DNA of 64,000 nt from Bipolaris cookei. Its lineage: Eukaryota; Ascomycota; Dothideomycetes; Pleosporales; Pleosporaceae. Made by a program: the position numbers and the translations under genes. Positions 34,386-44,400 of this stretch are shown here, piece after piece. The DNA lies in contig NRSV01000013.1 of NCBI GenBank assembly GCA_002286855.1, forward strand, positions 95,190-159,189, in the 5' to 3' direction. Every line of letters starts with the position of its first letter. Position 1 is the stretch's first letter. Below the pieces are notes generated by a model. That model worked only from the letters and a program-made list of their open reading frames with translations. It was not told the DNA's origin and ran no database searches.

Positions 34386-36339
34386 ATGACCCTAAAACAC
34401 CGCATAACCTCCCTCCCCCAAACCCTCCGCCTCCAAGGCAACGAATCAAAACACGAGCAAACAGACGCATGGAGCAACCGCGACTTGATCCCCTTACCAC
34501 CCGAGCGTCGAACATGGGGCTGGTTCAATTTCTTCGGATACTGGTCCATCGGATCACTAAACATTTCGAATTGGCAGACGCCTAGCACGTTTTTAGGTAT
34601 TCCCCTCCTCTTCCTCCTTCTCTGCTAAGTAAAGAATCAAAAGTGAATAATAATAAACCGCTAACATGGGCAATGAGCAACAAAAAGCCATGGGTCTTTC
34701 CGTCCCACAAGCCATGCTCATCATAGTTGTTAGTCGCTTTCTCATTGCTGGTTTCTCGGCGCTGATAGCGTGGATTGGGTTGAAGTGGCATATTGGGTTT
34801 ACGGTGCAGAATCGGTATAGTTGGGGGTTGAGGGGCAGCTTTATACCGCTTTTGCAGAGGATTTTGTTGAATTTTATTTGGAATGCGGTACAGTGTAAGT
34901 TTGGATCTTATTTCCATTTCATCTAAGATGGCCAGGAGCTGTGCTTGATTTGTTCGAACTTTGGGGTTAACATGAAGTTTATAGGTTGGAACGGCGGCCG
35001 TCTAGTCGCCGTATGTCTGACAGCAATCTGGCCCTCGTACGCACGCATGCCCAATACATTTAGCCCCAACTTCCCGACCACAACCGAGCAATTCGTCGGC
35101 TTCGTCGTCTTCTGGTTCCTATCTACGCCCTTCCTGTGGCTGCGACCGGAAAAATTCAAGATCCCCTTCCTCGTCGTGTGCACATGGTGCGGCGTCGGCA
35201 TGCTAGCATGGATGATCTGGGCTCTAGCTACCGCAAAAGGCGTAGGTCCGTTGTGGAATTCCGGTCAAAATGTACCGGCAAACTCGGAATGGAATACCTC
35301 GTGGCTCATCATGGCGGGGATTAATCAGAGCATCGGCGGTCTGGCGGCAGGAATTACTAACGGAAGTGATTTTTCACGGTATGCACGTAGAAGAAGGTCC
35401 TACCTTTGGGGTACTTTTGGCAGCTGCGTAGTCACCGGTGTACTAGTCTCACTCATCGGCCTCGTTACTGCTGCTGCTGGACAAAAAATTTACGGTGAGG
35501 TATATTGGAACCCACCGGATCTACTCATGCGCATCATGGACAATGGAAACGGGTCGTCGCGGTCCCGCACAGGCGTCTTTTTCCTTTCTGCTGGCTTCGC
35601 TTTCACCGCCATGTTTGAAAACATCTGCGGTAACGCCGTTGCGGGCGGCATTGATCTCGCTGGTCTGTTTCCCCGATACATCAATATCCGGCGCGGCGCA
35701 ATCATCACCTTTTTGGCTGCGTGGATCGTTCAGCCTTGGCAACTGATCAATCGCGCTACTACTTTTATCGCGGTGCTGTCGTCGTTTTCGGTTTTCCTGG
35801 CTCCGATTATAGGCATCATGGCTTGTGACTATTATGTTCTGAGGAAGAGAAGGATCCGCTTGACGCACTTATATCGAACAGAAATGTCCGAGTATTACTT
35901 CACCAAGGGATTCAACTGGCGTACCATACCGGCGTGGCTGTGTGGATGGGCTCCCACGATTGGAGGGCTGGTCGTGACAGTGAGGGGAGATGCAAAGCCA
36001 CCACGAACTTTGGTAGAACTTTACTACATGGCTTTCTTGATTGGTGAGCGACATGTCCCGCATTAGTACTGAAGACAATTAAAATCGACTAACAGTAGCC
36101 TAGGTTTCGTCATCAGTGGTGTCATTTTCTATCTGCTAAACGTCTTCTTCCCTGTTGCCGATATGGGCCAGATGGATGCCATCGATGTATACGGTACCTT
36201 TACCTTGGCTGAAGCAAGAAGAGTGGGCATCACGCCACTCGATGACAGCACAATAGTCGGAGAAGCGCTCGCGAGAGGGTCATCGGGTAACGACTATAAC
36301 TCCAAAGAAAAAGACGTGGAAGTTGGTGTGACAAGCTGA
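34386..36339 (+). CDS. NCS1-family nucleobase/ureide permease
   Basis: Exons 34386-34596, 34688-34894, 34985-36043, 36104-36339 (570 aa). About twelve membrane helices with cytosolic termini. Fungal NCS1 features are visible: DLIPLPPERRTWGWFNFFGYW before and in TM1, WQTPSTFLAMGLS, WNAVQCWNGG, AIWPSY, GITNGSDFSRYARR and YWNPPDLL. The family imports uracil, uridine, allantoin, purines, thiamine or hydantoins with protons or sodium at the plasma membrane. The Met at 34386 is the first in frame upstream of the conserved block. All three introns fit in phase. Its substrate is not decided by sequence alone; the divergent hydantoinase/DUF917 gene argues for a hydantoin or related ureide. Confidence 0.92.
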
Positions 36340-37132
36340 TTGGTGGATTACACAATGATCGTAGTTTTGCTAGTTTCTATAGTGGCCATAATTAGTCTCA
36401 CTATCAGAGAGCCTTGAGTCCCACATCATGACGTACGCGCTTTATCTTGACTTGGAATAAACTCTAGTGTTGCTGTACACTGGACTCTTGACTATACATT
36501 TCCTTTCCCTTGTTCCTGTACGTTCAATGCAATTATTTCGTCGTTTTCCGGACAAGATTTAGATCGGAATGGTGGTTGCGTGCCGGGATTCAAAGCATAC
36601 CACAATGGCTTCTGTTGAATAAATACAAGGAGAGAGAAATGGAGTCCCGCCTTCAGCTTTTGTATGCGCTAACATTTTGTCTTTCTTTATTCAACCTGTT
36701 TCTCATAATGAGGAACAACGACTAGAGAAGCCAAAATAGGTTTAATCCATTGTCAATTCGCGCAGTATGCAGAGAATCCCCGATGATCCTAATGAAAGAC
36801 TACCTTAAGCAACCCAAAAGCACACTGTGACCATCAAAAGTGATTATAGAACAAACTGAACAAACTGCCGTCAGTAATGGAATCGCCTGGTACCCGAGCA
36901 CTGATATTAGTCTTGCCAATAGTGTCAAATGACGCGACAAGGCACAACATATATCGTAGCAGGTGCAAGCTTGCTACGTCATCGATTCCGGTAGCGCCGA
37001 GCGAAAGAACAATTAGACTTGGTACCCTTTTTAAAAAGAGCTTCAAACCCAAGCAAGACGAAACCAACTTTCTTCTCTTTACCGAAAAGTCTTGGAAAAG
37101 ATTAAAAATTAATCGTCTTCCCAAAACCCATC
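36340..37132. other. Intergenic, no gene seen
   Basis: About 0.8 kb: 3' region of the permease gene and promoter of the decarboxylase gene. No motif-bearing ORF. Confidence 0.5.
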
Positions 37133-37675
37133 ATGGCACAAAGCGGCCATCTCCCCGACTTCCTCACCAATACCCCTCTTGATCCTACCTTTGAAAAGGA
37201 CATTCTTGATACGCACCTAATCTACGACTACGACGCCCAGGACAGCAACGGCAAGCCGGAGAAATGGCGGTACGAACTATGGTGCTTCTCGTCTGACCGG
37301 GTAGTGTACGCTATCCACGGGGGACCCATGGCGGGCCGGATAAACTACCAACGAGCAACATACCAATGCATACGTCCTGGGGAGCTCTGGCAAATCAATT
37401 GGCTTGAGGAGACGGGTACTGTGGTTTCTGCAGTCTACGACATCAAGGAGAAGATGATGACGACAATGATTGCATTTTCAGAAGGCCATTGGAAGAGGTC
37501 CAAGGAGGCGTTGGGCGACAAGAGAAACAAGGAAGATCTGGAGAGGTGGAGGGGGTTGGCGGGTGTGGGAAATCAGACGGCAAGGTTTATGTTGAGTGAA
37601 CAGGGGCGCATAGTAGAGACTTTCAAGGGGAAGGGAAAGTTGATGCCGATTGAGGGGAGTGATCCGCTGTTTTAA
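37133..37675 (+). CDS. Phenolic acid (ferulic/p-coumaric) decarboxylase
   Basis: Single exon, 180 aa, the usual length. The start lies in ATCATGG context. The conserved core is clear: THLIYDY, WRYELW, VVYAIHGGPMAGR, CIRPGELWQINWLEETGT and FSEGHW, the beta-barrel family typified by bacterial PadC and fungal ferulate decarboxylases. The conserved Tyr, Arg and Glu around the barrel bind the phenolic hydroxyl and carboxylate. The enzyme needs no cofactor and converts hydroxycinnamic acids to vinylphenols, thereby detoxifying plant phenolics in the cytosol. A role on plant tissue is likely from chemistry, not shown by the sequence. Confidence 0.93.
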   Translation: MAQSGHLPDFLTNTPLDPTFEKDILDTHLIYDYDAQDSNGKPEKWRYELWCFSSDRVVYAIHGGPMAGRINYQRATYQCIRPGELWQINWLEETGTVVSAVYDIKEKMMTTMIAFSEGHWKRSKEALGDKRNKEDLERWRGLAGVGNQTARFMLSEQGRIVETFKGKGKLMPIEGSDPLF

Positions 37676-39449
37676 GTCGCTCTGGTGGCAGGTTAGGTGA
37701 TCGGCGATAAGTTTTGCGAGTACCGGACATGTTGCTAGATTCTCATTTTCGTTAGATAAACGTAGCCGGGGTGCAAAGCGCATATCCAAGATGTCAATTC
37801 GGGGTGCGCGGAGTCAGTCGGCGACTGCTGGTGTTGCGATCAAAAGTTACGTATCCTGTGTTGCAGTTGGGAATGCAACCTTGTATAGGGTGCTGTGTAG
37901 CATGGACAAAGTGCCACGATGCAATGAAAGCGGTGAGCCATGTTGGGCGTGTTCGGCGACCAGTTCGGGGACCAGTTTTCAGAGCAGAGGACAGGCGTGA
38001 TACAATGACTGCATTGGACGGATGGGAGTGATGCGATGTGTTGCGAGGTCGCTTGGCGCCCGTGGGACCTGGAGCCAGCCACGGTTGAATTGAGGCTAAA
38101 GGCAAACCTGAATCCGAGAGTGTGGTCAAGTCCACGTCCCAGCTGCGTGGTTCTCTTCGCCGTCTCGATCGCATTGCGTTCCCGTGCGAAGCGCCAAGCA
38201 AACTCTGAGCATGCGGCTTTTGCACTCAAAGGCAATATACACATACATGATGTGGACTCTCCGCGAGCGGGCCGTGGAGCAATGGGCCGACGGGGCCAGG
38301 AAATTGTTGGTGGTGGCTGTCTGTGATGCGTACGGCCAAGGGGAACAAGAGAAGGCGAGGCCGGCATGCATGCTCACTGCAAGTAGCAGATACGTACGTA
38401 CGTACGTAAGTAGGTACTGACGGGAGCTGGGAGAGGGCAAGGCTAGCGAATGGTTTGTGCAAAGGACGCCATGCTGTCGATCCGCCGCCCCACGGTCCGT
38501 CAGAGGCTACGAGGGAAAGCGAACTGGTAGAGGGGCCTGGCTCTTATCTTGCATCCGTAGCGGGAGCCGAGCGCAACGGCGGTGCCGGACAGGGCCATGT
38601 GGGGTAGTGGGTGTGTAAGCGTGTCAGCTCTGGCGTGGCATGTACTCAGCGCAGCGAGGCGCCAAGCGGTGTCAAGGCCATGACCCTCACGGGGTGCCAG
38701 CGTGTTCGGAGTCCGACGGGTGCAAGGCGCCCGCTTGGGGGTGGGCGTTGTGGGTGTTGCGGGTGTGGTGGTGGTTGTGGTGGTGGTTGTGGTGATGGTG
38801 TTGGGGCGGCCGGTGAGAGAAAGCTGCCAGGGCGCAGGCAGAAGCGGCATGGCAGCCCAAGGCAACGGCCGCATGACAGAGAGGGACAAGAATGGGGCCA
38901 CGCCAATTTCCACCCGGCCTCAGCCTGGGGAGCCTTTTGCACAGTCTGTCTTGGGGCCAAGCAAGAGAACATGCAAGAGGACACGAAGAACACGCAGGAC
39001 ACGCAGGACACGCAGGACACGCAGGACACGCAGGACCCCCGCCGGCAGCGGTGCAGGACAGTCTGGCGCAGCAGTCTGGATGCTCGCGTTACATTGACAA
39101 TCAATCTTGTACTACCCCATCCGGCTAGACCCATGCGCCGCCTAGCCCATGCCACCGCAATTTGGCCCCAGGACGCCCCCGTGCCACAGCACCAAACGTC
39201 GGTATGACCAGGGCCCGCTACTCGCATACCTTCCCGGATACTGCTCCATCAGCTGGTGCCAGCATGGAGCTAGCCAGCCATGATTATCTGCTTCAGCCCT
39301 CGGTCCTTCATGTCTTGCATGTCTTGCCCGCTCTCCCTCATGTCCTGTCCTCCACCAGGTTGAAACACTGCACCGAAACTTGACAATCCCTCCAACCTGC
39401 CACGACTATACACACATACTACGCATACACAGCACCAATATCGCCCACA
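37676..39449. other. Gene-free GC-rich spacer with simple repeats
   Basis: 1.8 kb without a supported gene. It holds a TACG tetranucleotide run (38394-38410), a GGT/GTT-rich tract (about 38755-38802) and a 9-bp minisatellite (38991-39035). The long overlapping ORFs on both strands at 38610-39230 come from GC-rich repeats and show no conserved domain. Confidence 0.5.
38991..39035. repeat. 9-bp minisatellite, five perfect units
   Basis: Five exact copies of CACGCAGGA, preceded by one imperfect unit (CACGAAGAA, 38982-38990). Length variation between strains would be expected. Confidence 0.85.
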
Positions 39450-40624
39450 ATGGGTCGCCCAGTCTTTACATCCCGCGACAACCTCCACCTGCTCCGAAGC
39501 TCGGCCTTTGAATCCGAACACGCCTGGTTATACGACACTTCCTACATGCAACATGGAGCCGCTGCCTTGGAGCTGGAACACGAAATAGAGCAGGCCTATT
39601 CGAGCATCTCGCCAGATGACATTTCGGACGAACAAGTGCGAATCATCAAGACCCAGATCACCATCCACAGAGAGCGACAAAGAGCCCTGCGCCCGCACCT
39701 GGAAAGTGGCAGCGACCAAATTGACGAGGAGGGCAACGAATGCGTCTTTGTGCCCGCTCCAAACCAATGGGGAGCCAATGGCGACTTGGACGAAGAGAGC
39801 GAGACTCTCTCAGCAGTATGTAGAAGCCTGGTTACGTATGTTTCTGTATATCCATGACTGACATGGTCCAGATCCACAACCTCCTCACATGGCAGACTTC
39901 CTACTCACCAATCTCACATACACTGCACGATGAACTCCCCTCAATAGACATCCCCTACCATGCTCTTCTTGACCCATCTCTGCCCACAACCACATTCCAC
40001 TTGCACCGCACACGAGAATGGACCGGCTCGTCAGGCTTCAGAAAGTACATCTACAGTGCGCGCGACCATTCCGACAAGTACATGCTATACATGCTCGAGG
40101 CCACACATCGCGACGACAGCCAAGTAAACGCCGCAGATTTCTTCCGCGTAGCAGAGTTCCCCCAGCCATGCATATCAGTCCTCCTTTCCGGTATCGACAA
40201 GAAGCGCATGACAACTGATTCCTCCAAAGACGCTGCTTACAAATCACGATGCATCCACCTACGCGGCCCGTTCTCACAACCAGTCAAAGAATACCCTGAT
40301 AGGCAACAAAAGATCCCGTGGTCTCCACGACGATTTACCTATGGTGGCCGACGCTTTGTTTGGAAACAGGGGGACCCCAACGACGACGCTATGCCAGAGA
40401 CATTGTATGAGTACCAGAAGGATTGGGCAAAGCCAGGCAGCAGGACGGGTAAGCGGTGCGACGACGCAAAGCCAATCAAGCTGGTGTGGGGAGAGAAGCG
40501 GAGAAAGGGAAAAGTCGATAGCTACACTATCCACTTCCGGGGAGGCATGGACCAGGTCTTTAGGGAGATCCTGCTAGCGAGCCAGATGGCCCGCCAAGTG
40601 TGTCTGTTCACGGCCATGGGCTGA
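39450..40624 (+). CDS. Conserved fungal hypothetical protein
   Basis: Two exons, 39450-39815 and 39872-40624 (372 aa; 56-bp intron GTATGT…GTCCAG, phase 0). The start at CACAATGGG follows a pyrimidine-rich leader. The N-terminal 120 residues are acidic and predicted helical (EIEQAYSSI, DEQVRIIKTQITIHRERQRAL). The C-terminal 250 residues are richer in aromatic and basic residues (REWTGSSGFRKYIYSARD, CIHLRGPFSQPV, FTYGGRRFVWK). No signal peptide or membrane segment. I do not recognise a domain; the consistent codon usage and clean intron support a real gene. Confidence 0.72.
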
Positions 40625-41804
40625 GTTGATCTCAGCGCTGAGACTGATTGAGCTGGACTTGTTGAATGATGACGCTGGATTGTCTTAGCGATAGGCGTTT
40701 ACAGGAACCGTGAGGCACGGTATAGATACCATTACTCGGCGTTTTAGAATTTTGCATGGAACCTTGTTTCCCATCACAATTAAAATGTATTCTATCCTCA
40801 AAGACTTTGCAGTTTTCTGTTTCAAGTGACTTCAGAGAGCAATATTGTTTGTACGTACGTAGGTACTAAGTGCGGTAAAATCCGTCTGACTCATCCCCAA
40901 TATCTCCGTTGGAGCCAACAGAGGCGTTTACCGCAGCATCACTGCAGGTAAGCTACATGATTTGCGACACCTGTAAATTGCACGGCAGCCTTGCTGACGT
41001 ACAGGTAAAAAGGGCGCGGTTGCAACGACTGGACGTGATTGGTGGCCTTGTGGACAGGATAATACGGGTGTAAGGAAGATGTGCGATAAGCTTTGCATGA
41101 AATGATGGTGACCGGCTCATAGAACCCTCTTCAGACAAGTGACGGAACTACGCGACGATGTATTTTACCGCCTTTATTGACGACTGGACTAAGTGATCAA
41201 CATCTCAGTAAGATGCGAAGGAGCAACTACTCAATGCGCACGGTTTGATTGCATTTGTTTGGCATGTTCCATCTTACTGCATACCTCCCAAAGTCCATGG
41301 AACCTGGGCGCACATCACTATGACTTCATTGATTGGTTTTTGCGTACATACCTACAAACACCAAAGCTGTGGCCATCTCATTGCCCCCAGCTGACCTCTG
41401 TTCTCAACACTACTGCTGGCCGGAACAGGCAAAACCGAGGTCCTTTGTTCTAGCGGACCCCCTACTCCTTCGAGGACTATTCCCTTAGTAGCGGTGTTGT
41501 CTTGACCCAACAACTAAAGTCTTACATACATCTCTAGCCGACGCCTACCGCTTCGCCAAACAGCACCGACCGACTGTTAGCTCACCCACCAGACGGACCA
41601 ACCGTCCCGCATACAAGCCACAACAGCCTTTGTGGGCCCAGTCATCTCTCAGGGCGCATAGGGTTACATGCCGCAACGCCAGCCAAGCGTACACCGACGC
41701 ACAAGAGGTCCACGTGCAGCGCTTACCAGACGACTCTAAGCACACCACTACCACTACAACAACTAGTCGTGCGGCTCCTCCATTCGCAGAAATAACCCTC
41801 AGCC
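40625..41804. other. Intergenic, no gene seen
   Basis: 1.2 kb. Short ORFs only, without motifs. The right part contains the promoter of the NTF2-like gene. Confidence 0.5.
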
Positions 41805-42263
41805 ATGTCGTCAAGTCGCAGCACCTCTCTACGCGAGGCGACACATTCCTTCTGCCACGCCCTCATCTCACCTCTCCCACCCTCAGACCTGCTGTCAAAG
41901 TACTTTAGCAACACGCCCAAGATCACAGAGCATGGACCTGAATGGTCGCGATCGCGACTACCTTTTCTAGCCAAGACCTTTTCTGGAAAACAGGGCTGTG
42001 AGGAGTACTTCAAGATTATGACTGATGTGCTGGACATGTCGCTGCCTAGTGACGCATTTCCGGGCACAGAGGGGTTCATTGTAGATGCAGAGGCAGACAT
42101 GGTGAGTGTAGTTGGCAAGGGACGGTTTACGAGTAAGAAGACGGGAAAGGCGTGGGATGAGCAATTCATCTACAGGTTTAGTGAGTTTGATGAGCAAGGG
42201 AAGATTGGACACTGGGAGATTTGGGCCGATCCGCTGAGTGCTTGGGAAGCTGTTGGCTCGTAA
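41805..42263 (+). CDS. NTF2-like / SnoaL-type small protein
   Basis: Single exon, 152 aa, start in CAGCCATGTC. The pattern of an N-terminal helix (FCHALISPLPPSDLLSKYFS), a short ITEHGPEW strand, a helix with GCEEYFKIM, then strands VDAEADMVSVVGKGRFTSKKTGKAWDEQFIYRFSEFD and a final GKIGHWEIWADPLSAWEA fits the cone-shaped NTF2-like fold, as in SnoaL cyclases and limonene-epoxide-hydrolase-like proteins. The family binds small molecules in a central pocket; the specific ligand or reaction is unknown. No export signal. Confidence 0.78.
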   Translation: MSSSRSTSLREATHSFCHALISPLPPSDLLSKYFSNTPKITEHGPEWSRSRLPFLAKTFSGKQGCEEYFKIMTDVLDMSLPSDAFPGTEGFIVDAEADMVSVVGKGRFTSKKTGKAWDEQFIYRFSEFDEQGKIGHWEIWADPLSAWEAVGS

Positions 42264-43060
42264 AGGTTAAGATGATGGCGGCAGTTGCAAAGGCTTGTTG
42301 CACTGAGACTTGCCAGCATGATGAATATGATAAACGACTCTATACAGAATTCAATAGTCAGATTGACTAGACCTCGATGCACACGAACGGATCGCGGAGT
42401 CCAATGCCGTTAGCGCCTCGCTTCGCACATGTGGGCCCCCTATCGGCATCTTCTGCACCTACCTCCGAACCTTTCAACTTTTCTTCATCCACACATCTCT
42501 GCTTCGCACACCGCAACACCAACAGCGCGAAGCACCATACCTGTCGCCTGGCATATACAGGACACCTCCATGAAGCCGAAAGCTGGAAGCTCTCAATGAT
42601 GTCGCACACTTAGGCCCCCGCTAACCCATTAGCTCAGCCCCCAATGCCCATTGTAATAGGTACGTTTGAAACTTTTTCCTAACTACACCATGCGCGCGCA
42701 TGGAAAAAGCTCAAAAGATGATATGTACATCGACCATATATTACTTTAGGAAGAGCCGGAAAAGGTATGGCTAGCATCGACATATGCTACGCTGTCGCTG
42801 CTTATAACTTGGTCTCTGAAGAGCTTCGTCGCTTCACACGTAATGTGGACTTTTTGTCTTGGGACCTGTGCTGATGGTGTGCAGATTACATTTTATTAGG
42901 GTGTCTACGATATGACGCGATTCGACGATTCACGGGTGGTTGCGCAGTTGGTCAAGTGCGCGTCACGGATGATGTGTCGAATAAGGATTGCAGATGTAGG
43001 GTCACGACCGGGAGGAAAGGCTGGCGCTTGTGCAATAGCGGAATAGCTTTTCTATGGAAG
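42264..43060. other. Intergenic, no gene seen
   Basis: 0.8 kb between the NTF2-like gene and the 3' end of the Ada-like gene. It holds short ORFs only. Confidence 0.5.
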
Positions 43061-43858
43061 CTATGAGGATTGTCCCTGCAGCATGTTTGACATACTGTCC
43101 CAGTTGAGCAAGGCTGCAGCATCTGGCTCGAGTGTCGATATAGACGACGTCTTCTCGCAGTAGGCCATGTCTTCCGGCGTAGTCTGAAGGGAGTCGGTAA
43201 TGGCTTGAGCCGGCTCATATCCACGCCAAGGCTGAAAAAGCCCATTCGCGTCGAGGCTAAGCTCCGGATCTATCATGAAAGACTGATCCTGAGGCCCAGC
43301 TAGATCGTCAAGGTTAAGCAGATCCACATCCGCCCCAAAATCAATCAAATCATTGAAATCAAAGTTCTCCCCACCCCACGATTGATCTCCCATCTCCACC
43401 GACGCAGACCTCGCACCCTTCTTACTCTTCTTCTCCCCAGCAACCTTAACCACCCACTCCCTTGGCGTAATCCCCATCCTCTCCTTAAAAATCTTATGAA
43501 AATACCTCGGCGTAAACCCCACACCCGCCGCCAAATCCCTCAACCTCAACTTCCTTTCCTCCCCCTTCCCCACCGCCTCCTCAATCCGCTCGCACGTCCT
43601 CTTCACCGCTTGCTCCTGCGTGTCTTCAAGCACGGTGACATTGGGTTTGCAGCGCTTACACGCGCGGAACCCCGCCGTTTCGGCTTCGCGCCAAGTGCTG
43701 TGGAAGAGGATGTTTGCTCTGCGGGCGAGGCGGCCGGGGCACGTGGGGCGACAGTAGATGTTTGTTGTTTTGACGGCGTAGATGAAGGAGTTTGCGGAGG
43801 AGGGGTCGCGGGTTGTGAGGGCGTGCCAGCGGGAGGTGGGGGTTGTGTAGGAGGGCAT
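43061..43858 (-). CDS. Ada-type zinc domain plus AraC-like HTH transcription regulator
   Basis: Single exon, 265 aa. Residues 10-75 match the Ada metal-binding domain: FIYAVKTTNIYCRPTC then AGFRACKRC, giving the four zinc cysteines C-x3-C and C-x2-C; in bacterial Ada one of them accepts a methyl group from DNA phosphotriesters. Residues 100-135 (LRDLAAGVGFTPRYFHKIFKERMGITPREW) form an AraC-type helix-turn-helix. The C-terminal 120 residues are acidic with FNDLIDFGADVDLLNLDDL, resembling a fungal activation domain. No methylguanine methyltransferase domain is present. It is divergent from the mismatch-repair gene (542 bp). A methylation-sensing or simply DNA-binding role is possible; the bacterial-like architecture suggests ancient transfer (inference). 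Confidence 0.88.
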   Translation of the reverse strand: MPSYTTPTSRWHALTTRDPSSANSFIYAVKTTNIYCRPTCPGRLARRANILFHSTWREAETAGFRACKRCKPNVTVLEDTQEQAVKRTCERIEEAVGKGEERKLRLRDLAAGVGFTPRYFHKIFKERMGITPREWVVKVAGEKKSKKGARSASVEMGDQSWGGENFDFNDLIDFGADVDLLNLDDLAGPQDQSFMIDPELSLDANGLFQPWRGYEPAQAITDSLQTTPEDMAYCEKTSSISTLEPDAAALLNWDSMSNMLQGQSS

Positions 43859-44400
43859 TCTTTGTGTTTAATTGTTGATTGTTAGTGTTGGAGTGAGGTG
43901 GTTTTTATTTTACAAAGGCGGATTTAGGGTATGAGAATTCTTTTTTTTCGGCTGGGAAGTAGCAGGAGGTATTTTTTTGGGGAGGATGTGGTAATTAAGA
44001 AGTGTATATAGAATGGGGAGATGGAGATACTTAAGAGGTACAGAGATGGTACCTAGGTAGAAGGGTATCTGTGATCTGATTGGTTACTTTGAAAACATGT
44101 ATGGGTGGGGTGGCGTATGCTGGACCTTGTAGTCCAGCTCATCTGAAGGTGTTGAGATATACACTTGTATGCAGTCGGAAATCCTTATGTGCGACGTCTC
44201 GTTAGTAAGATATCATCTGCGAAATATGAGGGTGGCAGGATGGCAGGGTGGCTCCTTCCAGTTTATGCATCGGCATGCTGGAAGAGGCAGGTATGATGGA
44301 GAGGACTCACACCTGAGTCTCACCAAACTATGCCTCACATCTACACATATCCCTTCAATCCTTTATTCAATATCGTGATATCAAATTCGTTCTATTTAAT

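Noticed and set aside
38610..39230. Overlapping long ORFs on both strands
   Set aside because: They arise from GC-rich and repeated sequence (GGT-rich tract, 9-bp minisatellite), have no domain, and exist in several frames at once.
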